Below, piece by piece: positions 45,139-52,491 of a DNA stretch of 64,000 nt. Origin of the DNA: Rufibacter latericius (GTDB lineage Bacteria > Bacteroidota > Bacteroidia > Cytophagales > Hymenobacteraceae); contig NZ_RJJD01000023.1 in NCBI RefSeq assembly GCF_003721515.1, positions 117,735-181,734 of the forward strand, in the 5' to 3' direction. The position numbers and the translations under genes are program-made. The notes under the pieces are model-generated. The model saw only the letters and a list, made by a program, of their open reading frames with translations, made no database searches and was not told where the DNA came from. Numbering within the stretch: position 1 is the stretch's first letter; the number at the start of each line of letters is the position of its first letter.

Positions 45139-45382
45139 TGAAATTTTATACTCCTTGTAACGCCGAAACGGTTTATTCATTTTACGACGATTACATGAAT
45201 ATAGGAAAAAAAATCAGAAAAACCTTCCTGAAATCATTCTTGTATCTACAACGATCAGAAGTGCAAAATCTGTTCCACTCTTGGAAAAATTTTGTTGCGG
45301 GTCCAAATAAAACTTCGGGCAAGCGGGAAGGAAAAGTACATCCATAGAGAATCTCAGGACCAACGCCAGGAAAAGACCTGCT

Positions 45383-45418
45383 GTTTATAGGCTTCTTTCC
45401 GCAAAATGCCCCTGAAAC
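45383..45418. repeat. 36-bp family repeat copy
   Basis: GTTTATAGGCTTCTTTCC and GCAAAATGCCCCTGAAAC. Confidence 0.65.
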
Positions 45419-45717
45419 AAGGCGCTTCTTTTTCTTCCATAAACTTTCCAATCTAAAGCGTTCACCTAGAAAACCCATTCGCCGCCGTTATGTTTACTAC
45501 TGCCTTATCCTGGGATGACATTCAGCCGCAAGACCTGTATTGCCGTTTCACCCGTAAGATTGTCCGCTTTACCTTTTTTCCCGTTGTTCCAAACTGCGCC
45601 TATCCGCATGTTTGTGGAATAGGGGCGATTGTTACTAATTCTTCATTAGTTTATTTGGGTAGAAGACAAGGGTAGTCAGCGAGGACCTTGCTTAAGAATA
45701 GTGAAGTAACTTTAGCC

Positions 45718-46800
45718 ATGTTGCAGACAGATTCATACAGGAAAGGATTGTGGAGGATTGCGGTCATCACCTCGTTGGGTTGGGGGGTGTTGAGCTTTTT
45801 TCCCATGATCAATGCCGGCAGGCCGTTCTTTTTTAGGGGCCGTTTTCCCCGAGAGGGCATGCGGGAATTCCGTATTCCCACGTCAGAAAACCACTTGTAC
45901 GCGTTCATGGGCATTGTGCTGCTCATGCTTTGCCTGTGGTTTTTCAATATCTATCTGTATGGCCGCCTGGGCAAAGTAAACCTGAGCGAGAAGACCCGAA
46001 TGATCAGCCGGTATGTCCTCAGTTATGTGTTCACGACCTTCGTGTATTATGGCATGATGGCCTTGATTTACGTGGCCTCGGACGGAGCCCGGGTGCGCAT
46101 CTTCCCCCTTATTGTGGCGCTCACCAACAACACCATTATTTTGGTACTGATGGATTTGATCTTCCTGCAGCGGAAAAGCGACCAGATTGCGGTGGAAAAC
46201 AGCCAGCTGAAGATGAACCACGCCATCGCGCAGCATCAGCACCTGAAGCACCAGTTGCAGCCGCACTTTCTCTTCAATTCCCTGACCACGCTTAAATCAC
46301 TAATCAAACGGCAGCGCCCCGAGGCCGAGGAGTACCTGGTGCGCCTCTCTGACTTGCTGCGGGCTTCCATCTCCACCCAACAGGAAACCACCATCCCCCT
46401 GAAGGAGGAACTGAAGCTGTGCGTAGATTACCTGGAGATGCAGAAAGTGCGGTTCAAGGATTCGTTTCAGTACCAGATGGAGGTCCCCGAGCGTATTCTC
46501 ACCACGGGGTGCCTGCCGGTTTTCTCGCTGCAACTGCTGGTGGAGAACGCTATCAAGCACAACGCCTTCACCGTGGAAGAGCCCCTCACCATCCGGATTT
46601 CCTTCCAAGAACCTAACTCTATTGTGGTTTGGAACAACCGGAGAGCCAAACAGACGCTGGAGCCAAGCTCGGGCATCGGGCTGAAAAACCTGGCGGAGCG
46701 GTACCGGGTGATTTCAGGGGACGGGATTAACATTACAGAGGCTGAAGAGTATTTCTCAGTGGAACTTACCTTGTTGTTTGATGAACATTGTCATAATTGA
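45718..46800 (+). CDS. LytS/YehU-type sensor histidine kinase
   Basis: A 360-residue kinase with four N-terminal membrane helices (about 12-29, 61-82, 98-119, 129-150) and a cytoplasmic His_kinase domain. The phospho-acceptor motif HQLQPHFLFNSLTTLKSLI is at H183, followed by a HATPase with LVENAIKHN and SGIGLKNLAERY. It overlaps the LytTR regulator by 20 nt, forming a two-gene two-component system. The membrane part has no recognised ligand-binding domain. The orphan small peptide lies on the opposite strand 660 nt upstream. Confidence 0.9.
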   Translation: MLQTDSYRKGLWRIAVITSLGWGVLSFFPMINAGRPFFFRGRFPREGMREFRIPTSENHLYAFMGIVLLMLCLWFFNIYLYGRLGKVNLSEKTRMISRYVLSYVFTTFVYYGMMALIYVASDGARVRIFPLIVALTNNTIILVLMDLIFLQRKSDQIAVENSQLKMNHAIAQHQHLKHQLQPHFLFNSLTTLKSLIKRQRPEAEEYLVRLSDLLRASISTQQETTIPLKEELKLCVDYLEMQKVRFKDSFQYQMEVPERILTTGCLPVFSLQLLVENAIKHNAFTVEEPLTIRISFQEPNSIVVWNNRRAKQTLEPSSGIGLKNLAERYRVISGDGINITEAEEYFSVELTLLFDEHCHN

Positions 46801-47545
46801 AGACGAACCCCTCACGGCCGAAGACCTGGCAGATACGTTGGTAGAAGTGGAACCCTCGGCGCGCATCGTGGCGGTACTGGCCTCGGTGAAAGCCGCGGTT
46901 GCCTATTTCAGGGAGAATCTGCAGCCTGACCTTATCTTCTCCGATATCCAACTAGGCGATGGCCTGAGCTTTGAGATTTTCCAGGCCATTGACATCACCA
47001 AACCGGTGGTGTTCTGCACGGCCTACAACGAATACGCCCTGGAGGCTTTTCGGGCCAACGGCATTGACTACATCCTGAAGCCCTTCAACCGAGCCACTAT
47101 CCAGAAAACGCTCCTGAAATACAAACAGTTGCAGGAAAGCCTGGCCCCCGCCAAACCCGATTACCAGGCGCTGCTGCAACTTCTGGACAACCGCCAGGGC
47201 CAGCAGAAACCACAGTCGGTGCTGGTATTTCAGCGTGACAAGATCATCCCGCTGCCCATTGACCAGATTGCGGTCTGTTACTCGCAGAACCTGTTTACAC
47301 ATGTGCTCACCTTCGACCAAAGGAAGTTCACGCTCAACCAGAACATGGAAGAGATGGAGGCAATCTGCGGGGCTCAGTTCTTCAGGGCCAACCGGCAGTT
47401 TCTGGTGCACTACAAAGCCATCAAAGAGGCCTCGCAGTACTTCGGGCGGAAACTCTCCGTCGCCCTCACCATTCCTTTCACCGAGGAAATCATCATCAGC
47501 AAGGCCAAAAGCCCGGTTTTCCTTAACTGGCTGGGAAGTAAATAA
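46781..47545 (+). CDS. LytTR-family response regulator
   Basis: A 254-residue regulator starting MNIVIIEDEPLTAEDL. The receiver domain has the phospho-acceptor D55 in LIFSDIQLGDG and the conserved T/K pair in VVFCTAYNEYALEAF ... YILKPFN. The C-terminal LytTR DNA-binding domain begins near residue 148 (SVLVFQRDKIIPLPIDQIAVCYSQN ... FRANRQFLVHYKAI). It should regulate target genes in response to the adjoining kinase. A TTG three bases upstream is not needed; the ATG at 46781 is a normal start. Confidence 0.92.
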   Translation: MNIVIIEDEPLTAEDLADTLVEVEPSARIVAVLASVKAAVAYFRENLQPDLIFSDIQLGDGLSFEIFQAIDITKPVVFCTAYNEYALEAFRANGIDYILKPFNRATIQKTLLKYKQLQESLAPAKPDYQALLQLLDNRQGQQKPQSVLVFQRDKIIPLPIDQIAVCYSQNLFTHVLTFDQRKFTLNQNMEEMEAICGAQFFRANRQFLVHYKAIKEASQYFGRKLSVALTIPFTEEIIISKAKSPVFLNWLGSK

Positions 47546-47600
47546 TACATAAGATAGTCTGCCGGATAGGGGAAATCCGCCCCGAAATCATCTACTAACC

Positions 47601-47804
47601 ATGGAACTACAAAATGCCGCCGCCCAAAAACTGGAACAAAAGGTGAACCTCATGAAGAAGTGCCTGCACCAACCCGATTTCAACCGGTTGAGCAGACACA
47701 ACAAGGTTCTCTTTATTCAGGAACTCAACATACTTCAGAGCCAGCTCAAGTCTTTGAAGAAACAGAAAGTGAAGGACACCCAGCGGAAGATGTATTCTGA
47801 ATAG
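47601..47804 (+). CDS. Small helical protein of unknown function
   Basis: A 67-residue, lysine- and glutamine-rich protein with a helical pattern (LEQKVNLMKKCLHQPDFNRLSRHNKVLFIQELNILQSQLKSLKKQKVK). No domain is recognised. It lies 55 nt downstream of the LytTR regulator on the same strand and could be part of that operon. Codon use looks ordinary, and the frame has a clean ATG (ACCATGG), so I consider it real. Confidence 0.6.
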   Translation: MELQNAAAQKLEQKVNLMKKCLHQPDFNRLSRHNKVLFIQELNILQSQLKSLKKQKVKDTQRKMYSE

Positions 47805-47834
47805 GGGCTTCTCACTCCTTCTTTTCTCACATCC

Positions 47835-47870
47835 GTTTTAAGCCTGTTTTTCTAAAAACAGGCCCAAAAC
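47835..47870. repeat. 36-bp family repeat copy
   Basis: GTTTTAAGCCTGTTTTTC and TAAAAACAGGCCCAAAAC. It begins 30 nt after the 67-aa gene. Confidence 0.8.
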
Positions 47871-47985
47871 ACCCATCGATTTTGTAATATCCTTCCGGTC
47901 GATATTCTCCGCCGCATCAGGAGGAATGCAATCCATATTTTCCTTCCTCCTAACCCAATTCTAAAGCAAATCTGATACGCTTTCT

Positions 47986-48021
47986 GTTTCGGGGCCGTTT
48001 TTATAAAAACTGGCTTAAAAC
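47986..48021. repeat. 36-bp family repeat copy
   Basis: GTTTCGGGGCCGTTTTTA and TAAAAACTGGCTTAAAAC, upstream of the DUF4197 gene. Confidence 0.7.
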
Positions 48022-48065
48022 AGGAAGCGTTTCCATTTTTATTTATACCGATTTTCTTCAAACCT

Positions 48066-48785
48066 ATGAAAAAGATACTCATTTTAGCAGCGTTCGGCCT
48101 GATGGCGCAGGATGCCTCTGCTCAGATCAAACTGGATAAGATCAAAGGCGCTATTCTCTCCGGCACCAAAGGCCAACTCTCCTCTGACGAAGTTGGGGCC
48201 GGTCTGAAGGAAGCTTTGATCAATGGCGCCTCCAAGGGCTCTGATCTGGTTTCTCAGGTGGACGGTTATTTCAAGAACCCCGAGATCAGGATTCCCTTTC
48301 CGCCGGAGGTGAAGAACGTGGAAACCCGGCTTCGGCAGATAGGCATGGGCGCAGAGGTAGACAAGTTCGTGCTGGCTTTGAACCGGGCCGCCGAGGACGC
48401 CGCCAAGGAAGCCAAACCCATCTTCGTGTCGGCGATCAAACAGATGACCATCCAGGACGCCTTTGCCATTTTGAAAGGGGAACCCGATGCAGCCACCCAA
48501 TACCTGCAGCGCACCACTTCCCAACAACTCACCGAGAAGTTCAAGCCCATCATCCAGACGTCGTTGAGCAAGGTCAACGCGACGCAATACTATTCCAACC
48601 TGATCACGACCTACAACAAGATTCCGCTGGTGAAAAAGGTGAACCCCAACCTGGATGAGTACGCCACCCAGAAAGCCATGGACGGTTTGTTTGTGATGGT
48701 GGCCAAAGAGGAGAGAGCCATCCGGGAGAATCCGCAGGCCAGAACCTCAGAGTTGCTCAGGAAAGTTTTCGCGGAGCAGAGATAA
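48066..48785 (+). CDS. DUF4197 domain protein, secreted
   Basis: A 239-residue periplasmic protein: signal peptide MKKILILAAFGLMAQDASAQ followed by DUF4197 across almost the whole chain (VGAGLKEALINGASKGSDLVSQVDGYFKNPEIRIPFPPEVKNVE, DAFAILKGEPDAATQYL, TQKAMDGLFVMVAKEE). The family is widespread in Gram-negatives and has no assigned function. Monocistronic, with a terminator and a repeat copy downstream. Confidence 0.9.
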   Translation: MKKILILAAFGLMAQDASAQIKLDKIKGAILSGTKGQLSSDEVGAGLKEALINGASKGSDLVSQVDGYFKNPEIRIPFPPEVKNVETRLRQIGMGAEVDKFVLALNRAAEDAAKEAKPIFVSAIKQMTIQDAFAILKGEPDAATQYLQRTTSQQLTEKFKPIIQTSLSKVNATQYYSNLITTYNKIPLVKKVNPNLDEYATQKAMDGLFVMVAKEERAIRENPQARTSELLRKVFAEQR

Positions 48786-48846
48786 GGAGGCCAAGTGTTG
48801 CTTCTGGGCCATCTTGGGCAAGGTAATGACGGCTTTTATAAGAGAT

Positions 48847-48885
48847 AGAAAGCGCTTTTGTTTATCGGCAAAGGCGCTTTCTGTT
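48847..48885 (+). terminator. Terminator hairpin after the DUF4197 gene
   Basis: AGAAAGCGCTTTTG pairs with CAAAGGCGCTTTCT with one G-T pair. The following repeat copy supplies GTTTT rather than a long T run. Confidence 0.7.
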
Positions 48886-48918
48886 TTAGGCCTGTTTTTC
48901 TGAAAACAGCCTTAAAAC
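48883..48918. repeat. 36-bp family repeat copy
   Basis: GTTTTAGGCCTGTTTTTC and TGAAAACAGCCTTAAAAC. It abuts the terminator stem. Confidence 0.82.
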
Positions 48919-49088
48919 AGTTTGTCCGTTTCGTAGTCCGGTTTTGTCCGTTTCACTTAGGGCTTTGGTCGTTTGGCCAATATGGAGAGTAATGGGGCAG
49001 TTTTTGGCATCTGCTTTGCAATTGGAGAGTCAAGCAGGTGATACTACCTGAAAACCTAGAAAACTTAAACCCTTATAGTAAAACGAAG

Positions 49089-49610
49089 ATGAAAAAGTTA
49101 GTAGCAATGATCGCCTTAGGATTGGCAGTAGCCGGAACTTCTTACGCCCAAACTACTCCGCAGCAAAACAGAAAATCTGAGAACAGAGTAGAGCAGGGAA
49201 GAAGAGTGAAAGGCGAAGGCCGCAGAGGAGGCGAAAGACGCGAAAAGTTGTCGCCGGAGCAGCGCGCCACCAAACGCACCCAACTGCTTACCCAGAAGTT
49301 AGACCTGAACAATTCTCAGGAGCGGAAACTACAGGCCCTTAACCTGAAACACGCCCAGCAACTGGAAAGCTTCAAAGGCCAATACGCCCAAAAAGGCCAG
49401 CGGAACGAAGGCGGCGAGCGCTACAAGGAAGGTCGTGAGCAAATGAAACAACTTCGGGCCTCCTGGGAGAAAGAGTTCAAAAGCATCGTGAGTAAAAAAC
49501 AATACGCCCAATACGAAACCGAGCGCAAGCAAATGCAAGCTAACCGCAGCAACCGCAAGGGAAGAGAAGAAGGAAAAGAGAACCGTGTCAGAAGACAACA
49601 GAACGGTTAA
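49089..49610 (+). CDS. Spy/LTXXQ-like periplasmic protein
   Basis: A 173-residue highly basic protein from the ATG at 49089 with signal peptide MKKLVAMIALGLAVAGTSYA. The mature part is Arg/Lys/Glu-rich (RRVKGEGRRGGERREKLSPEQRATKRTQLLTQKLDLNNSQERKL in scattered form) and carries the helical SPEQRATKRTQLLTQKLDL and YAQYETERKQMQ repeats seen in Spy/CpxP/DUF4890 proteins of Bacteroidota. It probably buffers misfolded envelope proteins or binds metal. A long perfect palindrome follows the stop. Confidence 0.75.
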   Translation: MKKLVAMIALGLAVAGTSYAQTTPQQNRKSENRVEQGRRVKGEGRRGGERREKLSPEQRATKRTQLLTQKLDLNNSQERKLQALNLKHAQQLESFKGQYAQKGQRNEGGERYKEGREQMKQLRASWEKEFKSIVSKKQYAQYETERKQMQANRSNRKGREEGKENRVRRQQNG

Positions 49611-49620
49611 TCAACCTGAT

Positions 49621-49666
49621 TCCACACGAAAAGAGCAAGCCCGCGGGCTTGCTCTTTTCGTGTGGA
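49621..49666. terminator. 46-nt perfect palindrome (bidirectional terminator)
   Basis: 23-bp perfect arms with no loop, centred on CCGCGG, 11 nt after the Spy-like stop. As RNA it would fold as an uninterrupted stem with a minimal loop. It is independent of the 36-bp family. Confidence 0.75.
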
Positions 49667-49708
49667 GGGGAAGGAAGTGCCCTTAGACTTTACCTTTCAG
49701 CCAAAATA

Positions 49709-49745
49709 AAAAGGCCCTCTTATTTCTGATAACAGGGCCTTTTCT
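49709..49745. terminator. Terminator at the end of the ATP-grasp/monooxygenase operon
   Basis: AAAAGGCCCT and AGGGCCTTTT with a 15-nt loop, 21 nt past the monooxygenase stop at 49766. The flanking A and T runs let it work on both strands. Confidence 0.82.
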
Positions 49746-49765
49746 GTAAATACAAGGAAAACGAC

Positions 49766-50785
49766 TTAGGCCGTCACCTGTATCACGGATTCAGAGAAAC
49801 GCTCCATCTCTTCCAGTTGCGGGCTGCACTGAAGCAGGAAGAAATCAACACCTACTTTCTCGTACTCGCCAATTCTATCCTGAATCTGGGCCGGAGTTCC
49901 GGTGAGCCCTGTGCGCAGACCGCGGTTAGAAACCGAGTAGTCCTGCAAAGAAACCTGTTGCTCCAACTGCGTTCCGGCCAACCATTGCTGATAATTGCCA
50001 TATCCCGCCGCCGAGGCGTTTACATCAGTGATGCGCTCCAGTTCTTTCTTCACCTCCTGCTCCGTGTCGCGCACGATGGAGTAAGCGGCCACGCCATATT
50101 TCATAGGCGGCAAACCGGCTTTCTCGCGGCGCTCATGCATGTCTGAGATGCGGCTCCCGATGGTCTCGGGTGTGTCGCCGTGCATCACGTAACCGTCGCA
50201 CTGGTTGGAGATGAGTGTTTTGGCTGCTTCAGATTCGCCGCCGGCGTAGATGAACGGCTTTTTCTTGGGCTTGGGTTGCAGCACGTTGTCGGTAACCTGA
50301 TAGTACTTGCCTTCATAGGTGAAATGGTCTTTCTCCCAGAGGTTCGTCACTACATCCAGCCACTCCTTGGTGCGGGCGTAGCGGTCATCGTGCTGCTCAA
50401 ACTGGATACCGTACTTGGTGGCTTCGTCTTTCCACCAGCTGGATACCACGTTCAGAGACAGCCGGCCGTTGCTGATGAGGTCAATGTTGGCAGCGGCTTT
50501 GGCCAGCAAGGCAGGGTTATGGAAAGTCGGCCGAACGGCCACCATGATCTCCAGTTCCTCGGTCACGGCAGCTAAAGCTGCGGCGGTAGACCAAGCATCC
50601 AGGGCCGGAGCTTCCTGGCCTTTGATGTCATTCAGGTACAACTCCGCGATGAGGGAGAGGCTGTAGCCCCATTCCTCGCTGCGCTGCGCCAGTTTCTTCA
50701 CGTAGTCCCAGGAGGTGGCCATATTTTCCTCGGGCACGTTGCGGAGCCAGCCGCCAAATACAGGTAACCAATATCCGAACTGCAT
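49766..50785 (-). CDS. Luciferase-like (LLM) FMN-dependent monooxygenase
   Basis: A 339-residue bacterial-luciferase-like TIM-barrel flavoenzyme close to the SsuD/SfnG (alkanesulfonate and dimethylsulfone) group. Visible features are the N-terminal strand MQFGYWLPVFGGWLRNVPEE, the FMN-binding middle (ISNGRLSLNVVSSWWKDEATKYG) and KPFIYAGGESEAAKTLISNQCDGYVMHGDTPE. It starts two bases after the ATP-grasp stop, so the two genes are translated together. Enzymes of this group use reduced FMN and oxygen and often act on carbon-sulfur bonds. Its partner is an amide-bond-forming ligase and a Cys-tailed peptide, which suggests action on a peptide rather than free sulfonates. That role is inference. Confidence 0.9.
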   Translation of the reverse strand: MQFGYWLPVFGGWLRNVPEENMATSWDYVKKLAQRSEEWGYSLSLIAELYLNDIKGQEAPALDAWSTAAALAAVTEELEIMVAVRPTFHNPALLAKAAANIDLISNGRLSLNVVSSWWKDEATKYGIQFEQHDDRYARTKEWLDVVTNLWEKDHFTYEGKYYQVTDNVLQPKPKKKPFIYAGGESEAAKTLISNQCDGYVMHGDTPETIGSRISDMHERREKAGLPPMKYGVAAYSIVRDTEQEVKKELERITDVNASAAGYGNYQQWLAGTQLEQQVSLQDYSVSNRGLRTGLTGTPAQIQDRIGEYEKVGVDFFLLQCSPQLEEMERFSESVIQVTA

Positions 50786-50787
50786 CT

Positions 50788-51771
50788 TTATACCTCCTCC
50801 GTTACTAGTTGGGCTTTTTTCTCCAGGAAGTCTACCAACTTCTTGTGCGGGTTGAACCCGATTACGTTCACGGCATCGGCCACGAAGTTGGACAGCGCGT
50901 TCACGTCATAGTAATAAATCTGGCCGTCGCGGTCGTCAATGATGTACTCAATACCGCCCACGTCAATGCCGGAGTTCTGCATGATGGCCTCAATGGCATC
51001 AATCACTTCCTGCTCGGGGGTATAGCCTTCTACTTTCAAGCCATTTTTAGGAGCATCCAGTGCACAGGCGTTGCGCACCAGTTCTACACCGGTAGTAGTC
51101 TGGCAGATATCGGCGGGGCACAGGTTGAAGCTCTCGCCGGTGGTATATACTTTGATGGCGTACAGGTACTTGCCGCCCAGGGTCTCCACCCGATGGATGT
51201 AGCCACCGCGGGCCGGGATGAACTCCTGCACCAACGCGGTGTGGTCAATACCCAGATCAATCTCGTTGTTCGCTACGGACTGCGCCAGAGACTCTACCGA
51301 ATCATACTTCACAATACCTGCGCCGCTGCCCCCGATGTTGGCTTTCACCACCACGGGGAAACGAAGTCCTTCGGCGGCTTTCACGGCCTGGGAAGCGTGG
51401 TTAATCACGCGGGCCTTCGGGTAAGGCAAGCCCAAAGACTGAAGCAGGGATAACTGCAGGGCTTTGTTGGTCTCGTACTGGAAAGCTTTGTGGCCGTTCA
51501 CGGTTGGCGTGCCGGTGCGCTCCAGGTGGCCCAGTAAGCCTAGGGTATAGAAAATGCCGTTCTCATTGCCGCGCAGGTAAGCGCTGGGGCTCATGCGGTT
51601 GAAGAACAGGCTGTAAGGGGTTTCGTCTTCGGCCAGGTCATAGGTATGCTCGGCGGCGTTCAGGCGCACGTAAGGAATGCCTCTGGCGTCTAGTTCTTCA
51701 AATAAAGGCTTGAACCAATCTGGGTGTTCGTGGTAAATGGCGATCGGTTTTGTGGATGCGGAAGTTGACAT
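50788..51771 (-). CDS. RimK-type ATP-grasp ligase
   Basis: A 327-residue ATP-grasp enzyme. The N-terminal domain begins IAIYHEHPDWFKPLFEELDARGIPYVRLN. ATP-binding features are K103, K143 with the glycine-rich loop NIGGSGAGI, the adenine/ribose region ALVQEFIPARGGYIHRV and the metal ligands near E275 and D289-x-N291 (YYYDVNALSNF). These enzymes activate a carboxylate as acyl phosphate and attach an amine, as in RimK, glutathione synthetase and peptide-modifying ligases. Three cysteines (C218, C223, C236) lie in the active-site half. Transcribed from the small peptide gene towards the monooxygenase; the peptide is the obvious candidate substrate. Confidence 0.9.
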   Translation of the reverse strand: MSTSASTKPIAIYHEHPDWFKPLFEELDARGIPYVRLNAAEHTYDLAEDETPYSLFFNRMSPSAYLRGNENGIFYTLGLLGHLERTGTPTVNGHKAFQYETNKALQLSLLQSLGLPYPKARVINHASQAVKAAEGLRFPVVVKANIGGSGAGIVKYDSVESLAQSVANNEIDLGIDHTALVQEFIPARGGYIHRVETLGGKYLYAIKVYTTGESFNLCPADICQTTTGVELVRNACALDAPKNGLKVEGYTPEQEVIDAIEAIMQNSGIDVGGIEYIIDDRDGQIYYYDVNALSNFVADAVNVIGFNPHKKLVDFLEKKAQLVTEEV

Positions 51772-51856
51772 ATCTGTTCGTGTATTACGTGTTGTAAGTT
51801 AATGAAACTAATCTCTATAGAGTTAGAGGAGTAAATCAATGCAAAGGTTTAAAAGC

Positions 51857-51892
51857 GTTTTAAGGCCGTTTTAAGAAAATCAGGTTAAAAAC
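51857..51892. repeat. 36-bp family repeat copy between peptide gene and ATP-grasp gene
   Basis: GTTTTAAGGCCGTTTTAA and GAAAATCAGGTTAAAAAC. It lies in the 244-nt spacer of the cassette, where it could reduce read-through and make the peptide more abundant than the enzymes. Confidence 0.75.
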
Positions 51893-52015
51893 GGGAGTAA
51901 TGATTTTGCACCGAAGTGCGGCTGGTAGAAGGATTAATTTGGAAATCAGGAGGGTCTGGGTCCATTGGGATAATTTCCAGACAGGTTTCTCATACCTTTA
52001 CCAGCAAAGGTAGCC

Positions 52016-52138
52016 TCAACAACAACAGCGGGAGGGATTGGAAACCTTCACAGGAATAGGCTGCAACGTTGGACCGATCAATTTGGAGATCAGATCGTTC
52101 AGAAAAGAGGCAATAGAAGAAAGGGTGTTACTCGTCAT
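52016..52138 (-). CDS. 40-aa Cys-tailed peptide, candidate RiPP precursor
   Basis: A 40-residue frame: MTSNTLSSIASFLNDLIS, then KLIGPTLQPIPVKV, then the tail SNPSRCCC. The first 17 residues would form an amphipathic helix like a RiPP leader, the middle GPTLQPIPV is conserved in the paralogue at 44946, and the last 8-10 residues differ completely between the two, as expected for leader versus core. Three consecutive terminal cysteines are striking. It is upstream of an ATP-grasp ligase and a sulfur-type flavin monooxygenase on the same strand. The core has no Asp/Glu-rich graspetide motif. Earlier gene finders would miss it because of its size. Codon evidence for translation is given for the paralogue. 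Confidence 0.85.
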   Translation of the reverse strand: MTSNTLSSIASFLNDLISKLIGPTLQPIPVKVSNPSRCCC

Positions 52139-52217
52139 GGGTTTGTTCACGTTTATATTTCCTAAATTCTTTAGGCAGGAATTAGCACCTTGTCTTTGTA
52201 GGTTGCTAGAAGTTCAC

Positions 52218-52239
52218 AGAGCCTGTTCTCTCCCTTCTT
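52218..52239 (-). promoter_or_regulatory. Conserved leader block upstream of the 40-aa peptide
   Basis: 22 bases identical to 45117-45138, 80 nt upstream of the ATG here versus 58 nt in the paralogue; a short insertion rich in A/T accounts for the difference. Confidence 0.78.
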
Positions 52240-52413
52240 CTTTATAAATCAAAACCCTGGATAGGGATAATCGACTTTACAGGGCAAATGTGGCGGCGAA
52301 AAAGTTACCATCCAAATTTTAAGGCAAATTATTGTACCTACAGGAACTTGGGTGCCGCTTAGAAAAAGTAAAAACGGTTGGTTTTCCTTTCGGTGGAAGA
52401 TGACCTGTTCTTT

Positions 52414-52449
52414 GTTTTAAGCCTGTTTTTCGAAAATCAGGCCTAAAAC
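52414..52449. repeat. 36-bp family repeat copy
   Basis: GTTTTAAGCCTGTTTTTC and GAAAATCAGGCCTAAAAC. It follows the histidine kinase stop on the minus strand. Confidence 0.82.
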
Positions 52450-52491
52450 AGGAGCCCTTCGCCCAAGCTCTGGAAGAGCGGAAAACGGACC

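Larger units (their letters stand above)
44290..45717. other. Gene-poor 1.4-kb region
   Basis: Holds an imperfect inverted repeat (44451-44611), a dispersed repeat copy (44681), a terminator and the small peptide gene (44838-45059) with its conserved leader, and another repeat copy (45383). Other open frames here are short, unlike any family, and have no signs of selection. Confidence 0.6.
48786..49088. other. Intergenic region after the DUF4197 gene
   Basis: Contains a terminator hairpin and one repeat copy; the second half is presumably the promoter of the Spy-like gene. No gene seen. Confidence 0.55.
52139..52491. other. Leader region of the peptide cassette
   Basis: Holds the conserved leader block (52218-52239), a TATAAA just upstream of it, and a repeat copy at 52414. 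The rest is featureless. Confidence 0.6.

Noticed and set aside
45138-45347. 69-codon open frame downstream of the leader block
   Set aside because: Starts inside the conserved leader element, no domain, no paralogue.
49766-52138. Calling the cassette a graspetide (microviridin-type) cluster
   Set aside because: The precursor core has no Thr/Ser with Asp/Glu acceptor pattern, and the ligase is RimK-like; only the presence of an ATP-grasp enzyme is shared.
52038-52247. 69-codon plus-strand open frame over the peptide gene
   Set aside because: Antisense to the 40-aa peptide; the synonymous-change pattern between the paralogues supports the minus-strand frame.
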